A stretch of 64,000 nt of DNA from Paraliobacillus sp. PM-2 (GTDB lineage: Bacteria > Bacillota > Bacilli > Bacillales > Amphibacillaceae). Below, in pieces: positions 16,329 to 29,774 of this stretch (position 1 is its first letter; each line of letters begins with the position of its first letter). Location of the stretch: the NCBI RefSeq assembly GCF_001368815.1, contig NZ_CTEI01000001.1, positions 744,001 to 808,000 of the forward strand, given 5' to 3'. Below the pieces are notes generated by a model. It was given only the letters and a program-made list of their open reading frames with translations. It did not search any database and was not told where the DNA came from. A program made the position numbers and the translations under genes.

Positions 16329-17849
16329 TTGACAAACTATAAAAAGCATATACCTATATTAAAAAATGAATCTTGGTGGGGTGGAAATGTAGAAGACGGT
16401 ATTCAAATGCCTTACCACGTATCTTTTAAAAGAAATCTGTATGGAGATTTGCTATACAACCAAGGCTCACCTCTATTAGTTTCGAACAGAGGAAGGTTTC
16501 TTTGGTCAGAAACACCTTTTACATTTTTCGTTGATTCTGCCTTTTTACATGTGGAAGGTAGCTCAGAGCTTATATTTGATGAAGAAAGTGAGAATTTAAA
16601 GGAAGCTTATAAAAAGGCATCTCACTTTCATTTTCCGACCGCAAACAAAATGCCGGATGAAACCTTTTTTTCTAAACCTCAATTTAATACTTGGATGGAA
16701 ATGACGCATGAACCTAGTCAAGAAAAAGTATTAAAGTTTGCTAAGGATATATTAGCTAGAGGTTTCCCTCCAGGTATATTAATGATTGATGATGGTTGGC
16801 AAGAAAATTTCGGTGCTTGGAATTTTCATCCTGGTCGTTTTCCTAATCCAAAAGAGATGATTAAGGAACTTAAAGAATTAGGATTTACTGTTATGCTATG
16901 GCTCTGTCCATTTGTTAGTCCTGACAGTATTACATTTCGTATGTTAGATGAAGCAGGGTATTTAATTAGAAATAAAGAAAATGAACCTGTAATCAGAAAA
17001 TGGTGGAACGGTTATAGTGGATTGTTAGATTTATCAAATGATGAAGCGTCAAAATGGATGAAAGATAAAATGGATAAACTTATCAATGGATATGGCATAG
17101 ATGGATTCAAAATGGATGGTGGTGATCCACAATATTATTTTGAATCAGATGTTTGTAGTAAAGAACTCACACCAAATGATCATAGTTTAGAATGGGCAAA
17201 AATAGGTCTGGAATATCCGTATAACGAATATCGCGCCTGTTGGAAGTTAGGTGGCCAACCACTTGTACAAAGACTGAGTGATAAGAGTCATAGCTGGGAT
17301 GCATTGAATAGTCTCATTCCAAATGCGCTTGCACAAGGATTGATAGGTTATGCATTCATTTGTCCAGATATGATCGGAGGCGGGCAATATGACGATTTAC
17401 AAAATCCCGACTTTGAATGGGATCAAGAACTATTCGTAAGATATGCACAATGTTCTGCTTTGTTCCCAATGATGCAGTTTTCCACAGCACCTTGGCGTAT
17501 TCTAGATGAGGAACATGTAAGTTATTGTTTGGATGCAGTAAAGCTTCATGATGAAATGGCGCCACTTATTAATGATCTTGCTCAACATGCTGCTAAAACA
17601 GGTGAGCCGATTGTACGACATATGGCTTACGAATTTACCGAGCCTGCATTCTCTCAAATAAAAGATCAATTTATGTTAGGTGACAAACTATTAGTTGCCC
17701 CAGTTTTGGAAAAAGGTGCTCGTAAAAGAACAATTGTATTCCCTGCTGGAACGTGGATTGGAGATGATGGTTCTGAAGTAAGTGGCCCGTGCCAGACTGA
17801 AGTGGACGTTTCACTTACAAGGCTACCTTATTATAAAAAAATGGTTTGA
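16329..17849 (+). CDS. Short GH31-family glycosidase
   Basis: A 506-residue cytoplasmic alpha-glycosidase of family GH31 with little more than the catalytic barrel. The likely nucleophile is Asp263 in GFKMDGGDP and the likely acid/base is Asp347 in CPDMIGGG; the barrel entry motif MIDDGWQ lies near residues 154-160. The protein is much shorter than the classic GH31 alpha-glucosidases and alpha-xylosidases (650-800 residues), and its active-site segment lacks the usual WxDMNE sequence. Activity on alpha-galactosides, alpha-xylosides or alpha-glucosides is possible; the sequence does not decide. The start is TTG 16329, 4 nt after AAAGGAGAT. It lies between the transporter and two beta-galactosidases, so the imported sugar may carry both alpha and beta linkages. 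Confidence 0.85.
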   Translation: MTNYKKHIPILKNESWWGGNVEDGIQMPYHVSFKRNLYGDLLYNQGSPLLVSNRGRFLWSETPFTFFVDSAFLHVEGSSELIFDEESENLKEAYKKASHFHFPTANKMPDETFFSKPQFNTWMEMTHEPSQEKVLKFAKDILARGFPPGILMIDDGWQENFGAWNFHPGRFPNPKEMIKELKELGFTVMLWLCPFVSPDSITFRMLDEAGYLIRNKENEPVIRKWWNGYSGLLDLSNDEASKWMKDKMDKLINGYGIDGFKMDGGDPQYYFESDVCSKELTPNDHSLEWAKIGLEYPYNEYRACWKLGGQPLVQRLSDKSHSWDALNSLIPNALAQGLIGYAFICPDMIGGGQYDDLQNPDFEWDQELFVRYAQCSALFPMMQFSTAPWRILDEEHVSYCLDAVKLHDEMAPLINDLAQHAAKTGEPIVRHMAYEFTEPAFSQIKDQFMLGDKLLVAPVLEKGARKRTIVFPAGTWIGDDGSEVSGPCQTEVDVSLTRLPYYKKMV

Positions 17850-17927
17850 GTATTAGATAAATGCATGTCCCGCTTATTACTATATTTATTGTTAGGTAGT
17901 ATGGTTACTAGAAAAGGAGAGTATCAT

Positions 17928-19991
17928 TTGAAGAATTATAAACCTATCTATCATAAAAGTGCGAAGGGAATATTACATGGTGGAGATTATAATCCTGATC
18001 AATGGCTTCGTTATCCTGAGATTATAAATGAAGATTTTGATTTAATGCAGAAGGCAAATTGCCAAACATTCACGATCGGCATGTTTAGTTGGAGTCAGCT
18101 AGAGCCTGAAGAAGGTGTCTATCATTTGGAATGGCTTGATTCTATTATTAAACGCATTGGTGATATGGAGGGTTCTGTTATTTTAGCAACTCCCAGTGGT
18201 GCACGACCTGCCTGGTTATCTAGAAAGTATCCGGAAGTTTTGCGTACAGATGCCCATCGACAGAAGCAATTACATGGTTTGCGTCATAACCACTGCTTTA
18301 CTTCTCCGGTTTATCGTGAAAAAACGCAGGAATTTAATCGTTTGCTAGCGAATAGATATAAAGATAATCCGACTGTAATTATGTGGCATATTTCAAATGA
18401 ATATAGTGGTGAGTGTCATTGTGATCTGTGTCAAGAAGCATTTCGGTCGTGGTTACAAAAAAAGTATCAAACACTCGAAGAATTGAACCATGCTTGGTGG
18501 ACGAACTTCTGGAGTCATCAGTATTCAGATTGGTCTGAAATTGAATCTCCCTCTCCAATAGGGGAGCACATGGTGCACGGAATGAACATAGATTGGAAAC
18601 GGTTTGTGACAGACCAAACGATTTCTTTTTATGAAAATGAAACCGTACCTTTTCGGGAATTGACACCTGATATTCCGATTACAACCAACTTTATGAGTCG
18701 TAATCCTGAAATGCTTCCATTCCATGCATTAGATTATGACAAATTCGCAAAACATGTTGATGTCATCAGCTGGGATTCATACCCCTGCTGGCATCATCCA
18801 GCGTTTACAATGGATGAGCTGGCATCACGTGTGAGTTTTGAAAATGATTATTTTCGTTCATTAAAAAACGGTCAATCATTTATGATAATGGAAATGACCC
18901 CAAGTCTAGTGAATTGGGTTCCTTATAATAAGATGAAAAAGAAAAATGTGCACGAGCTATCCGCTTTGCAAAATGTTGCAGATGGTTCTGATTCAATCTT
19001 GTATTTTCAATGGAGGCAATCAAGAGGTTCATCAGAAAAATTTCATGGAGCTGTGGTTGACCATACCGGAACAGATCAAACAAGGGTTTTTCAAGAAGTT
19101 GCTGCACTTGGTGGCAGATTAAATAATTTATCAGAGGTGCCAGGAGCTAGGACAAATACAGAAGTAGCAATTGTCTATGATGTTGAAAATGATTGGCTAA
19201 TAGAAGATGCACAAGCTTTAGCAAATGAGACGAAAAAATATCCAGAAACCGTCATGGCTCACTATGAAGCTTTCTGGAAGAGGAATATTCCGACAGATGT
19301 AATCTCTTTGAACCATGATTTAAAGCAATATAAGTTAATTGTTGCGCCTATGCTGTATAAGATTACAGAAGAACATGCGAAGAAACTAGAAACATTTGTG
19401 GAACATGGTGGAACACTCGTCACGACTTACTTTTCGGGACGTGTTAATGAGAACGATTTGACCTATTTAGGCGGATTTCCTGGACCGCTACGTTCTTTGC
19501 TAGGTATATGGGCAGAAGAAATAGATACGCTTTATCCAACGGAAGAGTCGGTATTTAAGTATAAAGATGTTCCGTTTAAGGTACATGATTATATAGAGAC
19601 AATTCATCCAGAAACAGCCGACGTGTTGGCGATGTATGAGGAAGAAAGAACACCTGTCATAACAAAAAATCAGTATGGTACAGGGGCAGCTTTTTACCTC
19701 TCTGGTCGAACGGATCGAACATTCCATGAACACTTCTACAAGGAAGTAGTGAAAGATTTACAAATAAAAAGTGATCTTCCAGAACTAGTGATGAATGACG
19801 GACATTTTATTCGCATTAGACACCGAAAAAATGAGCGTACTGTGTTCTATTTCTTACAAAATTTCAGTAATGAAAGAAAGAGTGGATATCTTACCATGCC
19901 ACTAACTGATGCAGAAACAGACGAAGAGATTGTGGGCGAGATTTGTTTTAAGCCATTTGAAACGCGAATATTAAAAGTGAATATGGAATAG
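17928..19991 (+). CDS. GH42 beta-galactosidase
   Basis: A 687-residue intracellular beta-galactosidase of family GH42, like GanA of B. subtilis, which releases galactose from galacto-oligosaccharides. The acid/base is Glu158 (HISNEYSG) and the nucleophile Glu322 (IMEMTPS). The metal-site cysteines of the family are visible in HNHCF and CHCDLC. The catalytic barrel fills about the first 390 residues, followed by the trimerisation domain (about 390-600) and a C-terminal beta domain. The start is TTG 17928, 8 nt after AAAAGGAGAG; a longer frame from ATG 17865 adds 21 residues without homology and would put that ribosome binding site inside the gene. It follows the GH31 gene and probably shares its transcript. 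Confidence 0.95.
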   Translation: MKNYKPIYHKSAKGILHGGDYNPDQWLRYPEIINEDFDLMQKANCQTFTIGMFSWSQLEPEEGVYHLEWLDSIIKRIGDMEGSVILATPSGARPAWLSRKYPEVLRTDAHRQKQLHGLRHNHCFTSPVYREKTQEFNRLLANRYKDNPTVIMWHISNEYSGECHCDLCQEAFRSWLQKKYQTLEELNHAWWTNFWSHQYSDWSEIESPSPIGEHMVHGMNIDWKRFVTDQTISFYENETVPFRELTPDIPITTNFMSRNPEMLPFHALDYDKFAKHVDVISWDSYPCWHHPAFTMDELASRVSFENDYFRSLKNGQSFMIMEMTPSLVNWVPYNKMKKKNVHELSALQNVADGSDSILYFQWRQSRGSSEKFHGAVVDHTGTDQTRVFQEVAALGGRLNNLSEVPGARTNTEVAIVYDVENDWLIEDAQALANETKKYPETVMAHYEAFWKRNIPTDVISLNHDLKQYKLIVAPMLYKITEEHAKKLETFVEHGGTLVTTYFSGRVNENDLTYLGGFPGPLRSLLGIWAEEIDTLYPTEESVFKYKDVPFKVHDYIETIHPETADVLAMYEEERTPVITKNQYGTGAAFYLSGRTDRTFHEHFYKEVVKDLQIKSDLPELVMNDGHFIRIRHRKNERTVFYFLQNFSNERKSGYLTMPLTDAETDEEIVGEICFKPFETRILKVNME

Positions 19992-20018
19992 AAGTAATTA
20001 AATTGAATCTAAATGACA

Positions 20019-20045
20019 AAGGGGATTCCATTGAGGAATCCCCTT
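20019..20045 (+). terminator. Stem-loop between the GH42 and GH2 genes
   Basis: An 11-bp perfect stem (20019-20029 with 20035-20045, 5-nt loop). No T-run follows, so partial termination or transcript protection is more likely than a full stop. Confidence 0.55.
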
Positions 20046-20091
20046 GCTATACATTGGATTAATGATGAAAAAATATATTTTTGGAGGTTAA

Positions 20092-23250
<3,159 letters not shown>

Positions 23251-23255
23251 TTTAT

Positions 23256-23302
23256 GGTGTCTATCACTAAAGGATTTTCCCTATAGTGATAGGCGCTTTT
23301 TT
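23256..23302 (+). terminator. Intrinsic terminator of the galactoside operon
   Basis: CTATCACTA (23261-23269) pairs with TAGTGATAG (23284-23292), extended by wobble pairs, then a T6 run. Confidence 0.85.
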
Positions 23303-23580
23303 GTATGGGCTTTTATAGTTACATGCTAAATAGCTGACATGTACAATTTAAGTGGCATTTTAAAAAGTAATTACCGCATTTTATTTCATCTAACATAAGA
23401 TCTGAAACTAAATACAACAAATTTATCATCTTTGTTTATATTTCCTGGGAAATAACCGAATGGTTTATTAAATAATGAATAAGGGAATGACACATAACAC
23501 AATGTAAGCGTGACATTGCAATAATCTAGGTATCTGTTCCTTTTATACATATTAACAATAATGGAAATGAGGTAGAGTCA
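23303..23580. other. Intergenic region before the lipid kinase gene
   Basis: No gene seen. The only symmetric element is TATTTCC-TG-GGAAATA at 23439-23454, a possible protein-binding palindrome. No convincing promoter pair was found. Confidence 0.3.
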
Positions 23581-24462
23581 ATGAAACGTGTTGCTGTCAT
23601 TTTTAATCCTGCAGCAGGAAATGGCGTGTTAGGTAAGTTAGAGGATCAAATAAAAGAAATATTAGAAACAGACTTTTCGGATGTTGTGATATATAAAACA
23701 AACCAGCCAGGTCATGGAGCGAATGTAGTTAAAAAACTAGGTAGTCATGTTGATCTAGTAATTGCTGCTGGAGGAGATGGAACCGTACATGAGCTTATTA
23801 ATGCATTAGCCCCACTACCAGTAAGACCAGCATTTGCAATTATTCCTGGTGGTACAAGTAACGATTTCTCTAGAGAAATTGGGATGTTGCAACAACCGAT
23901 AAGAGCAACAGAGCAAATTACTGCTAAACAAACAAAGTGGATTGATATAGGACAGAGTGATCAGCATTATTTTTTGAATTTTTGGGGGATTGGACTAATT
24001 ACACAAGTATCAGAAACAGTTGATTCTAATTCAAAACAAAACATTGGCAGGTTAGCATATTATTTAAAGACCATTCAGTCAATGAATAAAGTGAATGGGT
24101 TTCAATTTAAAATAGAGACGGAAAAGGAAACAATAGAAGACGACGCGGTTATGATTATTGTTGGTAATGGGACGTATATTGGTGGTATTCGGGCCCTTTT
24201 CCCACAAGGTGACATTCAAGATGGCCTATTTGATGTTTTAATTATTAAGGAGGCATCAGTACAAGCATTTTTATCTATGTTGCAATCAAAAGTAGGAATA
24301 CAAAATCAGAATATGGAAGAAATTATCCCTTTACAAGAAAATAGAATAAAAATACAAACAACACCAAATCAAAAAATTGACTGTGATGGTGAAAGAAAAA
24401 GTGACACACCATCAACGATAAAGGTCTTACCTAAACATATCCAAATGATAATTGGACAGTGA
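23581..24462 (+). CDS. Diacylglycerol-kinase-type lipid kinase
   Basis: A 293-residue soluble lipid kinase of the DAGK catalytic family (YegS, DgkB, BmrU, YtlR). The N-terminal half has the nucleotide-binding motifs FNPAAGNG (9-16), AAGGDGTVHELINAL (about 62-76) and PGGTSNDFSREI; the C-terminal half is the beta-sandwich that closes the site, with NGTYIGG and DCDGE. Such enzymes phosphorylate diacylglycerol or related lipids; true DgkB in B. subtilis recycles diacylglycerol from lipoteichoic acid synthesis. Which paralogue this is cannot be decided. The start is ATG 23581 behind TGAGGTAG. It stands alone after the galactoside locus and converges on the helicase gene. Confidence 0.88.
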   Translation: MKRVAVIFNPAAGNGVLGKLEDQIKEILETDFSDVVIYKTNQPGHGANVVKKLGSHVDLVIAAGGDGTVHELINALAPLPVRPAFAIIPGGTSNDFSREIGMLQQPIRATEQITAKQTKWIDIGQSDQHYFLNFWGIGLITQVSETVDSNSKQNIGRLAYYLKTIQSMNKVNGFQFKIETEKETIEDDAVMIIVGNGTYIGGIRALFPQGDIQDGLFDVLIIKEASVQAFLSMLQSKVGIQNQNMEEIIPLQENRIKIQTTPNQKIDCDGERKSDTPSTIKVLPKHIQMIIGQ

Positions 24463-24552
24463 AAGAAGTGTTTTTTCGGAGTAGAAGTCTAATACGAGAC
24501 TTATATCTTCGTTTATGTTACATACAACTGATAGCTTCTTTTATGAATAACT

Positions 24553-24584
24553 AAAAAGGTGCCGAAATTATCGACACCTTTTTA
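24553..24584. terminator. Bidirectional terminator between lipid kinase and helicase genes
   Basis: Stem AAAAAGGTG-CGA / TCG-CACCTTTTT, symmetric A and T runs, at the meeting point of two convergent genes. Confidence 0.85.
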
Positions 24585-27500
24585 TTATCTTTCAAAGCTT
24601 AGTAATTGGCGTAGTTCTGATTCAGTTAGCTTTGATAGCATTGTTTCACCTGGTTGAATAATTTGATCAACCAACGCTCGTTTTTCTTTTTGTAATTGGT
24701 AAATTTTTTCTTCGATTGTTCCTTCAGTAATCAATCGGATCACTTGGACAACGTTTTTTTGACCAATACGATGCGCCCTACCTGCTGCCTGGGCTTCAAT
24801 CGCAGGATTCCACCACAAATCAAACAGAATAACGGTATCAGCACCAGTTAAATTTAATCCAGTTCCTCCCGCTTTTAATGAAATTAAGAATACATCTTTA
24901 TCACCTTCATTAAAGGCATCTGCCATATTGACGCGTTCTTCTGCCGGGGTGCTTCCATCTAAGTAAAAGAAGTTATACCCTTCTTGCTCTATTGTTGTAG
25001 CAATTATTTGTAACATGCTTGAAAATTGCGAGAAAATTAGCAGACGTTTTCCAGAAGCCCTTAAATCAGTTACTAATTCTCTTAAATGTTCTAACTTACC
25101 TGACTTACCATGATAGTTATCTAAAAATAGACTAGGGTGACAACAAATTTGTCGTAAACGGGTAAGTCCAGCTAATATCTCTAATTTTCCTTTCTCAAAG
25201 CCCTTTGTTGCAATTGTCTCAGATAGTTGTGTATGCATCTTCTCAATATAGGCCAAATAAACCTGCTTTTGTAATTTAGTTAATTCCGCATACTGTTCTG
25301 TCTCTATTTTTTCTGGTAATTCATTTAATACATCTTCCTTTAATCGGCGTAAAATGAACGGTCTAGTAATTGTTGCGATATAATCTGCATCTAACTGTAA
25401 AAATTGTTTTTTGGATCCAAGGAAACCAGGTGTTAGTGCTTCAAAAATTGACCATAATTCATCCAATGCATTTTCAATGGGTGTGCCACTTAAGGCAAAT
25501 CTATTTTTAGCTTTAATTGCCCGAACTGCCTTTGCTGTTAAGGTTAAATGGTTTTTAATTGCTTGCGCTTCATCTAAAATGAGCGCATCAAATGTAACAT
25601 GTTCATATAATTCGATATCTTTTCGAATCAATGGATAAGAGGTTATCAAAATGTCAGTATCATCTTGTTCTGCCATCAGCTTTTTTCGTTGTTGTTTGGA
25701 ACCAATCACAATTTTAGATCGAAGTGTTGGTGCGAATTTATCTATTTCTTTTTTCCAATTATACACAAGTGAAGCTGGTGCAATCACTAACGCTTGGTAA
25801 TTTTCTATCTTTTCTTCTTTTTCACTTAATAGATAACTAATCGTTTGTACAGTCTTACCAAGTCCCATATCATCTGCTAAAATCCCACCAAGTTGATAAA
25901 AAGATAGTGTTTTAAACCATTGAAAACCCACGTGCTGATAGTCTCGTAATTCAGCTTTCAATGCGTCTGGTAATGTGAATTTCAGTTGTTCAGGTTGTTT
26001 TAATGCTTCAATCAATTGTGTGAATGTTTCATCGTAATGCACTAATTGTTCGTTAAAAACTTCCTCCAATTGAAAGCTTTTTGCTGCTGATACTTGTACA
26101 TGACCATCTAGAACATCTTGTTTTGAAAGTTGCAATTGTTCTACAAATTTTTGAAAAGAGACAAACGACTCTTTTTCTAAAGAAACCAGTGGTCCATCCG
26201 ATAGCCTAACATAACGTTTCTTTTCTACAACTGCTTCTAATAATAGTTGAATATCGTCATCAGAAATGCCTTCTATATCAAACGAAACATCCAGCATGCC
26301 TAGACGTTTATTTAATCCAATGCTTGTTGTCAGATCTGGTTCTTTTTCACTGTATAATGCTTTACCTGCATGAGTAAAATAAATGGTTGCAATTTCTTGT
26401 AATTCTGGTATTTTTTCATGTAAGAAGCGGTACATACTTTCATTATTAAAAAGTTGAAATCTACCATTTAGAAAATAAAAACCTGCATGTTCTAAGAACC
26501 GTAAAATGTGTTGTTCTTTTTCAACATCACGTTTGATAATTACATCAAGTCTTTCGTAATTTTCGTAAGGATATAATTTATGTTCACCATAATGAAAAAC
26601 AACAGTAGCAACTAATACATCGTTTGCTTCATCTAAATAAATTACTGTGTCAAGCGGGTGTTCCTCTAATACTTCCGTTGTCTTATTTGTATAATCAATC
26701 GTACCTATCTCAGATAACTGTGGTAACACATGAGATACAAAGGCTTCCATATGTTCTTGTGCAATCCGATGTACATGTTGTGTTCGATAAGGTAATAACG
26801 CAAAAATTTGATCAATAATTTGCTGTTGTTCTACGGTTAATGGATAAAAGCAGTTGTCTTTAAACAGTAGACCATATTGTTCGAAATACGTATATTGAAA
26901 CAGTGATTTCATATTTATTAAAAAACTAGTTTTCCCCTCCATATCAATGGGAAAATGAAGCGGTGGTAAGTGCTCATTGACATCATAATGATTTACCTTT
27001 TGCTTTGATGCTGTCATGAAAACATGATGACGTTCACTTATCTTTTTTAGTAGATCTAATGCAAGATTGGGTGCTAGTTTAATTGTACGTTTGTCTGTCA
27101 TTGGGTAGTCCATCTCAAATAGGCTTTCGTTCTGATAACAAACGGTTAATTGCTGTAAAATATTTAAATCTTGTTGATCAAAATAATGTGTTATCGGTTC
27201 GTATGTGAAATTATTAGTGATTGGATAGGGTTGTTCATTTTTTACATGGATTAAAAAAGTACGAATATCTTTAATAATATACGTTTTTGTTGTACCAACT
27301 CGCAATTCTATTTCTAAAAAATCCGATTTATTCGCTGAGTGTTTATTTTGACTCACGGTATATTCAATCTGTAATGCTTCTCGCTCTAGAGCGTGTGTTT
27401 TCCTTGTTTGATTAAATGTATGAAGTAATCGCAGTGTAAATGGATCACTGGTAGCTTGTTTTTCTATATTTATTTGATTATGCTGAGGTGTTTCTGGTAC

Positions 27501-27794
27501 ATGTTGATTTCCACGTTGTCCAATTGCTAGTAAAACAGCTGCAATGTGCTTACAGGTAAAATGTGTATGATATGCTGGGCAATTACATTTTCCTTCTAAT
27601 TCATCATTCTCAAAGAAAAAAATCCGTACGGTATAATTACTTGCGCCACGTACTTGAGCAGTCCATGTATCAATGGTTTGATTGTAGGTTAAACCAATTA
27701 CTTTTCCTTTTTTAAAATAATCGTATCCTCTTTTGTAAAACCGTTGTCCGGTAATTTTTATAATATCTTGTTTATCTAAATAAAAGGTTCGCAT
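24585..27794 (-). CDS. SWIM-domain SNF2 helicase
   Basis: A 1069-residue Swi2/Snf2 ATPase, related to YwqA-type bacterial enzymes. Residues about 55-90 hold a SWIM zinc finger (CNCPAYHTHFTCKH), then a bacterial SNF2-associated region (about 250-600), the SNF2 N-terminal helicase lobe with Walker A DDMGLGKT (about 639-647) and the DEAQ box (about 741), and the C-terminal lobe with DLWWNPAIEAQAAGRAHRIGQ. These proteins move along double-stranded DNA and are linked to transcription or repair; in some bacteria they help RNA polymerase recycle. The start ATG lies behind AAGGTGAGG. It is one of only four genes on the minus strand here (cwlJ, this gene, the tRNA and crh). Confidence 0.93.
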   Translation of the reverse strand: MRTFYLDKQDIIKITGQRFYKRGYDYFKKGKVIGLTYNQTIDTWTAQVRGASNYTVRIFFFENDELEGKCNCPAYHTHFTCKHIAAVLLAIGQRGNQHVPETPQHNQINIEKQATSDPFTLRLLHTFNQTRKTHALEREALQIEYTVSQNKHSANKSDFLEIELRVGTTKTYIIKDIRTFLIHVKNEQPYPITNNFTYEPITHYFDQQDLNILQQLTVCYQNESLFEMDYPMTDKRTIKLAPNLALDLLKKISERHHVFMTASKQKVNHYDVNEHLPPLHFPIDMEGKTSFLINMKSLFQYTYFEQYGLLFKDNCFYPLTVEQQQIIDQIFALLPYRTQHVHRIAQEHMEAFVSHVLPQLSEIGTIDYTNKTTEVLEEHPLDTVIYLDEANDVLVATVVFHYGEHKLYPYENYERLDVIIKRDVEKEQHILRFLEHAGFYFLNGRFQLFNNESMYRFLHEKIPELQEIATIYFTHAGKALYSEKEPDLTTSIGLNKRLGMLDVSFDIEGISDDDIQLLLEAVVEKKRYVRLSDGPLVSLEKESFVSFQKFVEQLQLSKQDVLDGHVQVSAAKSFQLEEVFNEQLVHYDETFTQLIEALKQPEQLKFTLPDALKAELRDYQHVGFQWFKTLSFYQLGGILADDMGLGKTVQTISYLLSEKEEKIENYQALVIAPASLVYNWKKEIDKFAPTLRSKIVIGSKQQRKKLMAEQDDTDILITSYPLIRKDIELYEHVTFDALILDEAQAIKNHLTLTAKAVRAIKAKNRFALSGTPIENALDELWSIFEALTPGFLGSKKQFLQLDADYIATITRPFILRRLKEDVLNELPEKIETEQYAELTKLQKQVYLAYIEKMHTQLSETIATKGFEKGKLEILAGLTRLRQICCHPSLFLDNYHGKSGKLEHLRELVTDLRASGKRLLIFSQFSSMLQIIATTIEQEGYNFFYLDGSTPAEERVNMADAFNEGDKDVFLISLKAGGTGLNLTGADTVILFDLWWNPAIEAQAAGRAHRIGQKNVVQVIRLITEGTIEEKIYQLQKEKRALVDQIIQPGETMLSKLTESELRQLLSFER

Positions 27795-27838
27795 ATGTCA
27801 TTCCTCACCTTGTGCTAATAAAATAATGATATCCTTCC

Positions 27839-27847
27839 ATTATACCA
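27839..27847 (-). promoter_or_regulatory. Extended -10 promoter of the SNF2 helicase gene
   Basis: On the minus strand TGGTATAAT fits the TGn-TATAAT extended -10; no good -35 is present. Confidence 0.5.
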
Positions 27848-27933
27848 AAAAAATGTATTTTAGAAACGATACATTGTGTTGTTTTTTAATCTACAGGTGT
27901 AGGTAAATAGTCCAAAGGTTAGGTGAAGACTAG

Positions 27934-27963
27934 TTGACTTTATACGAATAATCATGCTATTTT
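27934..27963 (+). promoter_or_regulatory. Promoter candidate for prfC
   Basis: TTGACT (27934-27939), 18-nt spacer, TATTTT (27958-27963) with TG just upstream of the -10. Confidence 0.5.
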
Positions 27964-28080
27964 TACTATCGTATATATCGAAATTTTAAATGAAATGTGA
28001 TAAAGGAGCTTTATGCCAATGTGAGTGATCCCTTATAACGATTAATAAATTAAACTTTTTAAAAAGAAGGGATTTATCTA

Positions 28081-29667
28081 ATGACTATTTCAGAAGAAGT
28101 AAATAAAAGAAAAACATTTGCAATTATTTCACACCCAGATGCAGGGAAAACGACATTAACAGAAAAACTACTGTTATTTGGTAATTTGATCCGATCAGCA
28201 GGAACGGTTAAAGGAAAAAAATCAGGTAAGTTTGCTACATCAGACTGGATGGAAATTGAGAAGCAACGTGGTATCTCTGTTACATCTAGTGTGATGAACT
28301 TTCCATATAAAGATTATAAAGTAAATATTTTAGATACTCCAGGCCACGAAGACTTTAGTGAAGATACCTATCGTACGTTAACTGCTGTTGATAGTGTTGT
28401 GATGATTATTGATGCAACCAAGGGAATTGAAGCACAGACGATTAAATTGTTTAAAGTATGTAAAATGCGTGGCATTCCAATCTTTACTTTCATTAATAAA
28501 ATGGATCGTGAAGGTCGTGAACCATTAGCATTATTGGAACAAATTGAAGAAGTTTTGAATATTGAAACTTATCCAATGAACTGGCCAGTCGGTATGGGTA
28601 AACGTTTTTTAGGTATCTTCGATCGACACCATGAACAATTTGTCCAGTTTAATGGAAATGAAGAAGAAACCTTTATTCCATACGATCAGTTGGGAGATGC
28701 AGCTCATGAATCGCTTGTACAAAATCCAACATTTAAAGAAACAGAAGAAGAGCTTGAATTATTAGATGAAGCAGGAGATATGTTTTCATTGGAAGCTGTA
28801 TTACGTGGAGAGCAGACGCCAGTGTTTTTTGGGAGTGCGTTAGCGCCATTTGGTGTGCAAACATTTTTTGATACGTTTATTGATATGGCACCAAGCCCCA
28901 ATCCACGTAAATCCACATCAGGTTTAATTCAGCCGGACAAAGAGGAGTTTTCTGGTTTTATTTTTAAAATACAAGCAAATATGAATCCAGCACACCGAGA
29001 TCGAGTGGCTTTTTTACGTGTTTGTTCTGGAAAATTTGAACGTGGCATGAGTGTAACATTAGAACGCACAGGGAAAACGATTAAGCTTTCACAAACACAA
29101 CAATTTGTTGCTTCTTCACGAGGTACAATCGAGGAAGCGTACCCTGGCGATATCATCGGTATATATGATCCAAATGCTTATCGTATTGGTGATACCTTAA
29201 TTCAAGGAAAAGAAATGTTTGCTTATGATGAACTTCCACAGTTTCCGCCTGAATTATTTAAAAAGGTAACTGCAAAAAATGTAATGAAGTCAAAACAGTT
29301 CAAAAAAGGAATAGAACAATTAGTTCAAGAGGGTGCAATCCAACTATTTACTGGTTATCCGATGGAAAGTTATATCATTGGAGCAGTTGGAGAATTGCAA
29401 TATCAAGTCTTTGAACATCGAATGAAAAATGAATACAATGTTGAAGTAGTTTTAGAATCTATGGGAGAGCGTATTCCTAGGTGGTTAGATGAAGAAAAAA
29501 TAGACACCACTTTGTTTGATGAGCGAAATTTACTAGTTAAAGATCGGGAAGGTTCATTTTTAGTATTATTTAAAAATGATTTTGCGCTACGCTGGTTCCA
29601 AGATAAACACAAAGATATCAAGTTGATTGATTTATTTGAAGTAAATCAATACGATCAATCTTACTAA
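28081..29667 (+). CDS. prfC: Peptide chain release factor 3
   Basis: RF3 is the translational GTPase that helps RF1 and RF2 leave the ribosome after peptide release. The 528-residue protein has the GTPase motifs HPDAGKTT (18-25), the switch I region [16 protein letters not shown] and NKMDRE in order, then the EF-G-like domains II and III; domain IV is absent, as expected for RF3. The start is ATG 28081 behind AGAAGGGATT. It has its own promoter and terminator. RF3 is not universal in Bacillaceae, and it lies here directly before uvrB; no functional link is implied. Confidence 0.96.
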   Translation: MTISEEVNKRKTFAIISHPDAGKTTLTEKLLLFGNLIRSAGTVKGKKSGKFATSDWMEIEKQRGISVTSSVMNFPYKDYKVNILDTPGHEDFSEDTYRTLTAVDSVVMIIDATKGIEAQTIKLFKVCKMRGIPIFTFINKMDREGREPLALLEQIEEVLNIETYPMNWPVGMGKRFLGIFDRHHEQFVQFNGNEEETFIPYDQLGDAAHESLVQNPTFKETEEELELLDEAGDMFSLEAVLRGEQTPVFFGSALAPFGVQTFFDTFIDMAPSPNPRKSTSGLIQPDKEEFSGFIFKIQANMNPAHRDRVAFLRVCSGKFERGMSVTLERTGKTIKLSQTQQFVASSRGTIEEAYPGDIIGIYDPNAYRIGDTLIQGKEMFAYDELPQFPPELFKKVTAKNVMKSKQFKKGIEQLVQEGAIQLFTGYPMESYIIGAVGELQYQVFEHRMKNEYNVEVVLESMGERIPRWLDEEKIDTTLFDERNLLVKDREGSFLVLFKNDFALRWFQDKHKDIKLIDLFEVNQYDQSY

Positions 29668-29683
29668 AAACTGCGCAACCTTA

Positions 29684-29717
29684 GAAAGGCTTGGGAAATT
29701 AATTCCTAGGCCTTTTT
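29684..29717 (+). terminator. Intrinsic terminator after prfC
   Basis: Stem AAAGGC...GCCTTT with imperfect inner pairing and a T5 run. Confidence 0.75.
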
Positions 29718-29735
29718 ATGTATGTTAAACAAAAA

Positions 29736-29749
29736 CGAATATCTGTTCG
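29736..29749 (+). promoter_or_regulatory. LexA (SOS) box of uvrB-uvrA
   Basis: CGAATATCTGTTCG matches the Gram-positive LexA/DinR box CGAAC-N4-GTTCG in 9 of the 10 fixed positions. It overlaps the -35 region of the uvrB promoter, so LexA should block it until DNA damage. Confidence 0.85.
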
Positions 29750-29774
29750 CTTTTTGTTTGATTTGTAGTATAAT
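29746..29774 (+). promoter_or_regulatory. uvrB promoter
   Basis: TTCGCT (29746-29751), 17-nt spacer, TATAAT (29769-29774), 42 nt before the start codon and overlapped by the LexA box. Confidence 0.6.

Noticed and set aside
17865-17927. Longer N-terminus for the GH42 enzyme from ATG 17865
   Set aside because: The strong AAAAGGAGAG lies inside this stretch and fits TTG 17928; the extra residues have no similarity to GH42 proteins.
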